A DNA stretch of 64,000 bases from Mytilus edulis. Taxonomy: Eukaryota; Mollusca; Bivalvia; Mytilida; Mytilidae. Positions 52,331-64,000 of the stretch are shown here, piece after piece. The stretch lies in the NCBI RefSeq assembly GCF_963676685.1, contig NC_092348.1, positions 26,883,386 through 26,947,385 of the forward strand. Direction: 5' to 3'. The stretch's first letter is position 1. Every line of letters starts with the position of its first letter. A program made the translations under genes and the position numbers. The notes under the pieces are model-generated. The model was not told where the DNA came from and searched no databases. It saw only the letters and a program-made list of their open reading frames with translations.

Positions 52331-53700
52331 TATAGTTCCATAAAGTTATGAGCACTGTTTCATTCGCATTTTATTTTATTTTGAAAAGTTTTACATACAG
52401 CTAGCAATGAGTGAATACCAAGTACTGTCCATTCAAAATCTATTTACATATAAGATTTTAAGCTTGAATAAAAAAAATCACAGTGCTTGTGAGCAAATTA
52501 AAGTTACAGAAGTCATTTTGATGCATCATATGTTCACGTATTTTAATATTGTTTTCCTGGAAATGATGCTTAACATATCAGATTTGAAAATTATTCTAAT
52601 AAACAGAAAGCAAGTTACAATTTTAAACAAATAATACAAATGATGATAAATGAAACGTTTCCCCCTATGACACATCAAGCCAATGAAGACAAATATAACC
52701 AAACGAAACAGCAAGCCAATAATAGACTAAATGAAATTGATAGATTTAACCAAATGACACATCAAGCCAAATTGATCAATATAAACAAATGACAAAATTA
52801 ACCAAATGACACACGTCAATGATAAATTTAACCAAATAACACAGCCAGACAATGATAAATTTAACCAAATGACACAAGTCAATGATAAATTTAACCAAAA
52901 TTACATAGCAAGCCAATGATAAATTTAACCAAATGTCACAGCAAGTCAATGATAAATGTCATTAAATGACAAACCAAGCCAAGGATAAATTTAACCAAAT
53001 GACACACCAAGTCAATGATAAATTTTATCCAAGTGACACAGCAAGTCAATGATAAATATAAACAAATGACACAGCAAGCCAGTGATAAATTTAACCAAAT
53101 TTCACACCAAGTCAATGATACATTTAACCTAATAACACACCAAGTCAATGATAAATTTTAACCAAATGACACAGTTAGTCAATGATACATATAAACAAAT
53201 GAAACAGCAAGCCAGTGATAAATTTAACCAAATGTCACACCAAGTCAATGATAGATTTACCCAAATGACACAGCAAGACAATGATATATTTAACCAAATT
53301 ACAAGCCAATGATAAATCTAACAAAATAAGACAGCAAGCTAAATATGAATTTACCCAAATGACACAGCAAGCAAATAATAAATTAACCAAATGCAGCAAG
53401 TCAATGTTAAATTTAACTAAATGACACATCAAGAAAATTATAAATTTAACCAAAATGACACAGAGAGCCAATGATCAATGTAACCAAATAACACAGCAAG
53501 CCAATGATAAATTTAATCGGCAAATGACAAACCAAGTCAAGGATAAGTTTAACTAAACTACACAACAAGCAAATGATGAATTTAACCAAATAACACAAAA
53601 AGCCAATGATAATAAATACAATCCTATGACACAGCAAGCTAATGATGATCAATACAACCAAATGACACAGCAAGTCAATTATAAATAAAACCAAAATGAC

Positions 53701-55080
53701 ACATCAAGTTAATGATTAATTTAACCAAACGACACAGCAAGCCAATGATAATTTTATCTAAATGACACATCAAGCCAATGATAAATCTAACCAAATAACA
53801 CAGCAAGTCAATGATAAATTTAACCAAAAAACACAGAAATCCAATGATTATAAATACAATCCTATGACACAGCAAGCTAATAATGACAAATACAACCAAA
53901 TGACACAGCAAGCCAATTATAAATTGAACTAAATGACACAGCAAGTCAATGATTAATTTAACCAAATGACACAGCAAGCCAATGATAAACTTAACACAAT
54001 AGCACAGCCAGACAATGATAAATTTACCCAAATGACTCAGCCAGACAATGTTAAATTTAACCAAATGACACAGCCAGACAATGATAAATTCAACCAAATG
54101 ACAAGCAAGCAAATAATAAATCTAACCAAATAAGACAGCAAGCTAAATATAAATTTACCCAAATGACACAGCAAACAAATGATAGATTAACCAAATGCAG
54201 CAAGCCAATGATAAATTTAACCAAATGACACAGCAAGTCAATGATAAATTTAACTTAATGTCACACCAAGTCAATGGTAAATTTAACCAAATGACACATC
54301 AAATCAATGATGAATTTAACAAAATGACACATCAAGTCAATGGTAAATTTAACCAAATGACACATCATGTCAATGATGAATTTAACCAAATAACACACCA
54401 AGTCAATGGTAAATTTAACCAAATGACACATCAAGTCAATGATGAATTTAACCAAATAACACACCAAGTCAATTGTAAATTAAACCAGATGACAAGCAAG
54501 GAAATGATAAATATAACTAAATAATAAGGCAAGCCAATAATAATTTTATCCAAATGACACAGCAAGTTAATGATAAATTGAACCAAATGACACATCAAGT
54601 TAATGATTAATTTAACCAAACGACACAGCAAGCCAATGATAATTTTATCTAAATGACACATCAAGCCAATGATAAATCTAACCAAATAACACAGCAAGTC
54701 AATGATAAATTTAACCAAAAAACACAGAAAGCCAATGATTATAAATACAATCCTATGACACAGCAAGCTAATAATGACAAATACAACCAAATGACACAGC
54801 AAGCCAATTATAAATTGAACTAAATGACACTGCAAGTTAATGATTAATTTAACCAAATGACACAGCAAGCCAATGATAAACTTAACCAAATAGCACAGCC
54901 AGACAATGATAAATTTACCCAAATGACACAGCCAGACAATGTTAAATTTAACCAAATGACACAGCCAGACAATGACAAATTTCACCAAATGACAAGCAAG
55001 CCAATGATAAATCTAACCAAATAAGACAGCAAGCTAAATATAAATTTACCCAAATGACACAGCAAGCAAATGATAGATTA
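53701..55080. repeat. Higher-order duplication, 891-bp offset
   Basis: 53701-54190 and 54592-55080 are near-identical, including shared stop-bearing units (AAAAAACACAGAAA.CCAATG). 891 is exactly 27 units of 33 bp, so in-register unequal exchange explains it. Confidence 0.85.
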
Positions 55081-56149
55081 ACCAAATGCAGCAAGCCAAT
55101 GATAAATTTACCCAAATGACACAGCAAGCCAATGATAAATTTACCCAAATGACACAGCAAGTCAATGATAAATTTAACTTAATGTCACACCAAGTCAATG
55201 ATAAATATAAACAAATGTCATAGCAAGCAAATGATGAATTTAACCAAATGACACAGTCAGACAATGTTAAAGTTAACCAAATGACACAGCAAGCATATGA
55301 TGAATTTAACCAAATGACACAGCAAGCCAGTGATAAATTTAACTTAATGTCACACCAAGTCAATGGTAAAATATAAACAAATGACATAGCAAGCAAATGA
55401 TGAATTTAACCAAATGACACAGCCAGACAATGTTAAATTTAACCAAATGACACAGCATGTCAATGATAAATTTAACTTAATGTCACACCAAGTCAATGGT
55501 AAATTTAACCAAATGACACATCAAGTCAATGGTAAATTTAACCAAATGACACATCAAATCAAGGATGATTTTAACCAAATAACACATCAAGTCAATGGTA
55601 AATTTAACCCAATGGCACATCAAGTCAATGATGAATTTAACCAAATAACACACCAAGTCAATGGTAAATTTAACCAGATGACAAGCAAGGAAATGATAAA
55701 TATAAATAAATAATAAGGCAAACCAATAATAATTTTATCCAAATGACACAGCAAGTTAATGATAAATTGAACAAAATGACACAGCAAGACAATGATGAAT
55801 ACAACCAAATGACACACCATATCAATGATAAATTTAACCAAATGACACACCTTATTAATGATAAATTTAACCAAAAGACAAGCAAGGAAATGATAAATCT
55901 AATCAAATCACAATGCAAGCCAATGATAAATTTTATCTAAATGACACATCAAGCTAATGATAGATTTAACCAAATAACACAGCGAACCAATGATTTAATA
56001 ATATAACCAAATAACAGTCAAATAAGTCAATGATAATAAATACAATCCTATGACACAGCAAGCTAATGATGAAAAATACAACCAAATGACACAGCAAGCC
56101 AATTATAAATTTAACCAAACAACACATCAAGCAAATGATAAATTTAATC

Positions 56150-58870
56150 AAATGACACAGCGAACCAATGATTTAATAATATAAACAAATAACAGCAAGC
56201 AGCCAATGAAAAAGTTAACCAAATGACACAGCAAGCCAATGATAAACTTAATCAAATGGCACATCAAGCAAATGATAAATTTAACCAAATGACACAGCGA
56301 ACCAATGATTTAATAATATAACCAAATAACAGCAAGCAGCCAATGAAAAAGTTAACCAAATGACACAGTAAGCCAATGATAAACTTAACCAAATGGCACA
56401 TCAAGCCAATGATAAATTAAACCAAATGACATAGCAAGCCAATGATAAATTTACCCAAATGTCACAGCAAGACAATAATAAATTTAACCAAATGACAAGC
56501 AAGCCAATGATAATCTAACCAAATAAGACAGCAAGTTAAATATAAATTTACCCAAATGACACAGCAAGCAAATGATAAATTAACCAAATGCAGCAAGCCA
56601 ATGATAAATTTAACCAAATGACACAGCAAGTCAATGATGAATTTAAATAAATGACACACCAAGTCAATGGTAAATTTAACCAAATGACATAGCCAGCAAA
56701 TGATGAATTTAACCAAATGACAAATCAAGCCAATGATGAATTTAACCAAATGACAAATCAAGCAAATGATAAATTTAACCAAATGACACATCAAGCAAAT
56801 GATAAATTTAACCAAATGACACATCAAATCAATGGTAAATTTAATTAAATGGCACATCAAGTCAATGATGAATTTAACCAAATAACACACCAAGTCAATA
56901 GTAAATTTAACCAAATGACATAGCAAGGAAGTGATAAATATAACTAAATAATAAGGCAAGCCAATAATAATTTTATCCAAATGACACAGCAAGTTAATGA
57001 TAAATTGAACAAAATGACACAGCAAGACAATGATAAATACAACCAAATGACACACCATATCAATGATAAATTTAAACAAATGACACACCATATCAATGAT
57101 AAATTTAACCAAATGACGAGCAAGGAAATGATCAACCTAACCAAATAACAAGGCAAGCCAATGATAATTTTATCTAAATGACACATCAAGCCAATGATAA
57201 ATTTAACCAAATAACATAGCAAGCCAATGATAGATTTAACCAAATAACACAGAAAGTCAATGATAATAAATAAAATCCTATGACACAGCAAGCTAATGAT
57301 GATAAATACAACCAAATGACATAGCAAGCCAATTATAAATTTAACCAAACGACATATTAAGAAAAATTTAATCAAATGACACAGCGAACCAATGATTTAA
57401 TAATATAAACAAATAACAGCAAGCAGCCAATGAAAAAGTTAACCAAATGACACAGCAAGCCAATGATAAACTTAACCAAATGGCACATCAAGCAAATGAT
57501 AAATTCAACCAAATGACACAGTGAACCAATGATTTAATAATATAACCAAATAACAGCAAGCAGCCAATGAAAAAGTTAACCAAATGACACAGCAAGCCAA
57601 TGATAAACTTAATCAAATGGCACATCAAGCAAATGATAAATTTAACCAAATGACACAGCGAACCAATGATTTAATAATATAACCAAATAACAGCAAGCAG
57701 CCAATGAAAAAGTTAACCAAATGACACAGTAAGCCAATGATAAACTTAACCAAATGGCACATCAAGCCAATGATAAATTAAACCAAATGACATAGCAAGC
57801 CAATGATAAATTTACCCAAATGTCACAGCAAGACAATAATAAATTTAACCAAATGACAAGCAAGCCAATGATAATCTAACCAAATAAGACAGCAAGTTAA
57901 ATATAAATTTACCCAAATGACACAGCAAGCAAATGATAAATTAACCAAATGCAGCAAGCCAATGATAAATTTAACCAAATGACACAGCAAGTCAATGATG
58001 AATTTAAATAAATGACACACCAAGTCAATGGTAAATTTAACCAAATGACATAGCCAGCAAATGATGAATTTAACCAAATGACAAATCAAGCCAATGATGA
58101 ATTTAACCAAATGACAAATCAAGCCAATGATAAATTTAACCAAATGACACATCAAGCAAATGATAAATTTAACCAAATGACACATCAAATCAATGGTAAA
58201 TTTAATTAAATGGCACATCAAGTCAATGATGAATTTAACCAAATAACACACCAAGTCAATAGTAAATTTAACCAAATGACATAGCAAGGAAGTGATAAAT
58301 ATAACTAAATAATAAGGCAAGCCAATAATAATTTTATCCAAATGACACAGCAAGTTAATGATAAATTGAACAAAATGACACAGCAAGACAATGATAAATA
58401 CAACCAAATGACACACCATATCAATGATAAATTTAAACAAATGACACACCATATCAATGATAAATTTAACCAAATGACGAGCAAGGAAATGATCAACCTA
58501 ACCAAATAACAAGGCAAGCCAATGATAATTTTATCTAAATGACACATCAAGCCAATGATAAATTTAACCAAATAACATAGCAAGCCAATGATAGATTTAA
58601 CCAAATAACACAGAAAGTCAATGATAATAAATAAAATCCTATGACACAGCAAGCTAATGATGATAAATACAACCAAATGACATAGCAAGCCAATTATAAA
58701 TTTAACCAAACGACATATTAAGAAAAATTTAATCAAATGACACAGCGAACCAATGATTTAATAATATAAACAAATAACAGCAAGCAGCCAATGAAAAAGT
58801 TAACCAAATGACACAGCAAGCCAATGATAAACTTAACCAAATGGCACATCAAGCAAATGATAAATTCAAC
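56150..58870. repeat. Higher-order tandem duplication, 1361-bp offset
   Basis: About 56150-57510 and 57511-58870 are almost identical, including rare variant units (AATGATTTAATAATATAACC). The two 216-codon and two 143-codon minus ORFs in the pair are exactly 1361 bp apart. 1361 is not a multiple of 33. Confidence 0.95.
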
Positions 58871-59566
58871 CAAATGACACAGTGAACCAATGATTTAATA
58901 ATATAACCAAATAACAGCAAGCAGCCAATGAAAAAGTTAACCAAATAACACAGTAAGCCAATGATAAACTTAACCAAATGGCACATCAAGCCAATGCTAA
59001 ATTTAACCAAATGACATAGCAAGCCAATGATAAATTTAACCAAATGACACAACAAGTTAAGGATTAACTTAACCAAAGGACACATCAAGCAAATGACAAA
59101 CTTAACCAAATGACACAGCGAACCAATGATTTAATAATATAACCAAATAACAGCAAGCAGCCGATGAAAAATTTAACACTAGGGGTCAACCTACAGTCTT
59201 CAGCAAAAGACAGGAGTCAATACAAAGCAAAACATGTGAAAACTTAAATATAGTTCATTACTATCTAATCTATTTGATCTGAGTATGAATGCCTTTAACA
59301 GCTGTCTTACAGAAACATCTTTTTTCACAAAAATGTAAAGTTTTGTAAATAATTGTAGCAACTTTCATAGATGCTAAAACTTATGTTTTGATAACTGATC
59401 TGAACACATGGGGGTCTAGTAACCATTCTTGACATGACAAACGTTCTAATGAAGAATGGATTATTCTTCCTTGCTACATTTGTTTGTAAATGCCTAGTGG
59501 CAAATGTGTAATGCATTTTCAGGACATGTACTTATGTAGATGTTGATATAGTATATATAAACCAGA

Positions 59567-59840
59567 ATGTGTCCAAAGTACTCAGATGCCCCACTAACAC
59601 TTTTATTTTCTATGTTCAGTGGACTGTGAAATTCGGGTCAAAAGTCTAATTTGGCTTTAAAATTAGAAAGATTATATGATAAGCAACAAGTGTACTAAGT
59701 TTCAAGTTGATTGGACTTCAGCTTCATCAAGAACTACCTTGACCAAAAACTTTAACCCCAAGAGGGACAAATGGATGGACGAATGGACACACAGACCAGA
59801 AAACATAATGCCCCTCAACTATCGTAGGTGGGGCATAAAA
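59567..59840 (+). repeat. SINE-like repeat, copy B (single monomer)
   Basis: AGAATGTGTCCAAAGTACTC, CAGTGGACTGTGAAATTCGG, CTACCTTGACCAAAAACTTT, and the end TAGGTGGGGCATAAAAA match copy A at 20395. Confidence 0.75.
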
Positions 59841-59849
59841 AGATGTGGT

Positions 59850-60990
59850 ATAATTGCCGATGAGACAACTCTCCACAAGAGACCAAAATAGCACAGAATT
59901 TAACAACTATAGGTATGCCTACTTTACAATAAATAGACTATCCTTTCATTCTGTCCATGCCAATTTAGTCAAAATTAATCAACTAGAAGTACAACTAACA
60001 CAAATACTTTTCTTTGATATTTTATTGAATAATGTTTGGTTTTTATCACAGAATAATGTATTTCGTACAAACAATAAGCAATGCTTTTCTTAAATTTTTT
60101 TACTTCTTCCATCAAAATAAATATTCACATATATACAGACTTTTAAATCACAAACAATCATTAAACACTAAACTGTTAAAATACATCAACAGATACAGAT
60201 AATTAGATACAAGATATTTACATATTCAAAATCATGCTTTGTCAGTTTTACTCGAACCAAGTCCAAGTATTGAATGTTGAAAAAATAAAACAATCAAGTA
60301 AGGTACTTGTTAGATTACTGTTCTTTCTTGGTTTCAATTCTTATTTTCCATTGCTCATGAAAACCATTATATAAAGATTAAATTAACACCAAGAAAGAAT
60401 TTCTATTGCTCATGAAAATCATACATTTTAATACCATGTAAAAAGAATATGTTTCATTGACAGGGTTTGATGTCCAATACTAATAATAAAATCTCATAAA
60501 AATCTCATGAGCAAATTTTTTGTCAACAGAATACAAAAGCTGTCATTTAGGATACTGAATATAAGAACTTCTACAGTAACACAAAAACAAAACAACCATA
60601 AAAATAGAACCAATCTGACAAGTGTTACATAGATACTAAAAACAAGGAATGTTCTATAATTAATCATTACAAGTATTAAATGTAGAAATTTTTAAAAGAC
60701 AATCAGAATCACCCCAAATATTTTAATAATGAAGTGCATATAATTTGTTGTTTTTCATAGAATGAAATATTTATTGTCAAGTAGTTTTACATTTATGAGG
60801 CATATAATAAGTTATGTTTATTTTCAAAGAATATTTCTCTGGATTTCTGAAATACTATAAAAACTCGTTTAAGTGAGTGTTGCAAGAAGAAAAAAGACAT
60901 AAATTTAAATAGTCATGTATATGTCAAAAAAACATATCTTTAAGAAATTAGATCAAAAGGACTAAACAATCAAATATACAGCTGCACCAT
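59850..60990. other. No gene seen (59.9-61.0 kb)
   Basis: AT-rich sequence; the ORFs are short and have no recognisable domain or splice structure. The same holds for 61650-62540 and 63385-64000. Confidence 0.6.
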
Positions 60991-60994
60991 GAGC

Positions 60995-61650
60995 GCATGA
61001 TACGCAGGTCGTCTTGTGTTTGAAGTTTATGCAATAATCTGAACAGTTTCTGAGATACAGTGCGACATGTGAAACTCCCCCCCCCCTTTTTTTATTTTAC
61101 AAAAAAAATCAATAACTCTACAACAAAATTTAGAATCGTCACCAAAAAGTATACAGATTTTAAGATTAATATAACTAAGAAGTGTGTAAAGTTTTAAGCA
61201 ATAATCATATATTGTTTTTGAGATACAGCGCAACATGTGAAACCCACCTTTTTTTTTTTTACAAAAAAACTCGATTACTCTAAAAGAAAAGTTTGAATCA
61301 TTACCAAAATGTATACAGATCTTTAGATTAATATAACTAAGTGTGTAAAGTTTTAAGCAATAATCATAAATTGTTTTTGAGATACGGTGTGACATGTCAT
61401 TCGAAAAAAAACACACCCTGGTTTTAGTTACAAAGTCCCGTAACTCAAAAAGTTTTATTCTAATTTCCACCAAAAAGTATACAGATCGTTTGACCATCAT
61501 AAGAAACAACTATATTAAGTTTCATGAAATTTGGATAAGTCGTTCTCAATTTAACATGTTTACACGGGATAGACAGACTGATAGACGGACAGACGGATGC
61601 TGGACATTTATATACCATAATACGTCCCGTCAAAATTTTGACTGGTGAAT
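60995..61650 (+). repeat. Interspersed repeat with ~165-bp tandem units and GACGGACAGACGG end
   Basis: GAGATACAGTGCGACATGTG recurs at about 61050, 61220 and 61380. The 3' part reads AGTCCCGTAACTCAAAAA ... AGACGGACAGACGGATG ... ATAATACGTCCCGTC, which I recall as a common bivalve repeat. The minus 160-codon ORF is a shadow. Confidence 0.65.
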
Positions 61651-62544
61651 AAAAAGTATCTATGAAAATATGTTAACAGTATGTCAAGTCCAACGAAAAT
61701 AATCCTAGAAAGACATTGCTTTGTTAATATGCCCTTTCACGCTACATTTTTACAACTGCAATTCACAAAAGCACAGATTTTAATTATTTACAGAAATTAT
61801 TTATCTTACAATAGCAAATGAGATCATACATATATCTAATAATAAAAAAGAAGAATCAAGATTATACAGTTTTCTGCAGTCAGAGAACTATTTTACACTA
61901 ATCCTAATAAGAATGCTGAGAGCTGATAGTTTTGGAATGGCAGAGATGTTGGAGCTACATATATACCTCTCAGATGTGCAAAATATTTTTTTTGTTTCTG
62001 TTAAGTTACAGAATTTGATTTATCAGAATGTTTAGAAATGTATGATATGATATGAATCATCATTCAAATAGCAAACATGGGACAACTCAAAATGGTGTCA
62101 AACATGGACAGAGGTAAACCAGTATACAAAGTTACCAACCCTTTTTTGTAAAGGAAAGAAATAATAGTTTTGATTGCACTCATAGCGGAACAATATAAAT
62201 AATATAACTATATTAACTTAATTAGTGAAAGGCAATACATTGAGACTAATGCATGGACTTTTTCTTATCGGCCTGGGTATCATCCCGACACCCCCATATC
62301 AGCCAGAAACTTAACGCAATCCCAGATTTCTATAACAATAACAGATGCTTCAAACAAATAAAGTAGTAACTTTTAGACATAGTTTTTATATGACTAATCA
62401 GATTTATGACAAGTTTCAAATTACTGTACAAATTTAAAAATCATGATAATTTTGTTATATATTTTGATACATTACAAATGAATATTAAATTATATTCAAG
62501 ACATAAATATACTTTCATTGAATGAAGTTGTGACACAATGATTG

Positions 62545-62849
62545 GTTAACCCTTTCCTCCGTGGAATTTATTTTCTTACATACTTGATTTGCATAGGATT
62601 TTTTAATAAAAAAAAATCATCGGGTTTAAAGTATTAATGCATTGTGAAAATGAATATTTCATCAATGAAATTCAAATCAGATATTCTTATGAATATCCTT
62701 TTCATATTGGATGCTAATTTTTTTAAGTCCAATGCAGACATTTCGTAGTCAAAGCGTTTCAACTGAGGTACTACACAGGCGTCAAAAGTCGTCATTATGG
62801 AGTAAAGGGGGTGGTGTCAAAAAACGTCATTATGGAGGAAAGGGTTAAC
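62545..62849. mobile_element. 305-bp MITE with GTTAACCCTTTCCTCC ends
   Basis: GTTAACCCTTTCCTCCGTGG at the left, ATTATGGAGGAAAGGGTTAAC at the right. An extra CGTCATTATGGAGTAAAGG at 62792 duplicates the right subterminal part. Confidence 0.85.
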
Positions 62850-63180
62850 AAGTACATCCTGACTATATTCAATCAAATTCGCAGTCTAAAATGTCTGACA
62901 ACAAACAAGTCTCATTATTCACTCTTATTTATACATGTAAACCCGTAAAATTGTTATTGTTCGAATTACATTGAAAGGGATTTAGTTTACTATGAAGATA
63001 TGAAGTATATGTCAAAAACAGCAACCAAACAATAGAAAAAAACACAAAAGACACCTAGAGATCAACATATGGTTTTCAACAATAGAGAAGAGTATATTTA
63101 TTAGACTTATTATTATTATGATTCTAGAAAAATTTTGTTTGAATAAAATGTTGTTTTTTTTGTTTTTTTTTGCTTTTATA

Positions 63181-63380
63181 TACTGTGGATTCATTATTAT
63201 TTGTTGGATACCAATTTTCGTGGATTTTATAGGTACAGGTTAATCACGAAATTAAATAATCAATTAATACGAATTTTTCTAAAAGCTTGTTTGCAGACTT
63301 CAACACATGAAAAAAATATCCACGAACATGTAAGTTCTCCACAAAAATTGGTCCCCACGAAAATAAGTGAATCCACAGTA
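63181..63380. mobile_element. 200-bp MITE, TACTGTGGATTCATT family, intact copy 4
   Basis: Perfect end pairing TACTGTGGATTCA / TGAATCCACAGTA; GTTGGATACCAATTTTCGTGG pairs inside with CCACAAAAATTGGT. Best reference copy of the family in this window. Confidence 0.88.
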
Positions 63381-64000
63381 TCTACTAAGGGAAAAAATTG
63401 ATAAGAAACAAATTTGTTATTTGAAAATGGTTGATTTATAATAAGCACTGGCAAAATCACTAATGTACTAAAGTAACTAAATGACTAGTTAAAATCTGCT
63501 ATACACACCAAATTCTCTAAAGATAAACAAAGTCATATCTGTTATGTCATTTGGTAGTTTGAAAAATCAGCAGGTTAACAAAAATTATATACACAAAAAC
63601 TTCTTTTGTTTATGCTAAAATTTTACTCACTTTGAATATCTTTTTTTTTACTAAAAAGTAATTCTCTTTAAACCCTTGTAATGTAGTCAAGAAATATATA
63701 AAACATTTGTTTGTTAAATCGTTTTCACTTTAAATAACGGTATATCTCCCTCAAACAAATAAAACAAATTGCATACATATGATATTGGATTACAACCTAC
63801 CAAAAACTGTGGTCATTTATAGAGACCTTTTTTTAATTATATTTTTAAAATAAAAAATGACAAGAAAAATGAAATTCAACATTATATTTATAACTCATTC
63901 ATCTAAAATCATTAATTCATAAAACATAAAGGACATAAACATCTTTTCTTCTCATGAAAATGCAACCACAGATGGATTAACAACCATTAGAATATAAGTT

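Larger units (their letters stand above)
52640..59185. repeat. 6.5-kb array of a 33-bp (11-codon) repeat, ~195 units
   Basis: Unit AAATTTAACCAAATGACACA plus GCAAGTCAATGAT. The plus frame reads NDKFNQMTHQV; hydrophobic F, M and V recur with 3-4-4 spacing, the hendecad pattern of some coiled coils. Longest plus frames: 54195-54524, 55414-55713 and 55743-55940; the array opens at 52641 with an in-frame MMINETFPPMTHQA. Frequent ACATAG and TAATTTAA variants stop the frame. Two minus frames are also open by base composition (LVKFIIDLLCH). A complete gene is not supported. Confidence 0.95.

Noticed and set aside
53675..58736. Long minus-strand ORFs (up to 216 codons) that look like multi-pass membrane proteins (LVKFIIDLLCH repeats)
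   Set aside because: They are complements of the 33-bp tandem array, open in two minus frames because the unit lacks the matching stop triplets. Hydrophobicity comes from base composition, and there are no starts, splice sites or relatives.
61027..61509. 160-codon minus ORF with internal repeats
   Set aside because: Shadow of the ~165-bp tandem interspersed repeat; the repeated peptide wording follows the DNA repeat.

Overview
The window is AT-rich, intron- and repeat-dense eukaryotic DNA, and everything in it points to a bivalve mollusc, most likely a Mytilus-type mussel. The basis is a multi-exon animal gene with GT-AG introns, many interspersed repeats I recognise from memory as common in mussel genomes, a decayed Penelope-like retroelement, and a HINE/pearl-like element with a ~150-bp tandem core. 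The species call is inference; no search was run.

One gene can be reconstructed completely. It is a minus-strand orthologue of vertebrate ZNF341, a C2H2 zinc-finger transcription factor known in mammals to drive STAT1 and STAT3 expression. Twelve coding exons run from the ATG at 47599 down to the stop at 18450. Every splice junction is GT-AG, the phases fit throughout, and the product is 963 residues, or 978 if a second donor in exon 3 is used. Exon-by-exon similarity to the vertebrate protein is strong across all the zinc fingers and extends to the short N-terminus. Three exons (3, 4 and 6) have local tandem duplications of their own coding or splice-site sequence beside them.

Layout. 0-18 kb lies downstream of ZNF341: no convincing gene, but a 54-bp hairpin satellite, Penelope-type 3' tails, a 3.6-kb composite element with long inverted ends and a large internal palindrome (4.4-8.0 kb), two weak coding fragments (10.0 and 11.7 kb), a 37-bp minisatellite, and two diverged copies of one segment (9.0 and 17.2 kb). 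18.4-47.6 kb is ZNF341. Its introns carry a 2.6-kb inverted-end element (25.0-27.5 kb), a 5-kb inverted-end element with repeated palindromic boxes and a decayed coding minisatellite (28.8-33.8 kb), a 2.7-kb Tc1/mariner-like non-autonomous element (35.0-37.7 kb), a 34-bp minisatellite, the HINE-like element, a FLYWCH-type relic and several MITEs. 47.6-52.6 kb is the upstream region, with a fold-back element, promoter-type motifs and the broken Penelope-like reverse transcriptase. 52.6-59.2 kb is a 6.5-kb array of a 33-bp (11-codon) repeat whose plus-strand reading has coiled-coil hendecad spacing, with higher-order duplications. 59.2-64 kb holds SINE-like repeats and MITEs and no gene I can support.
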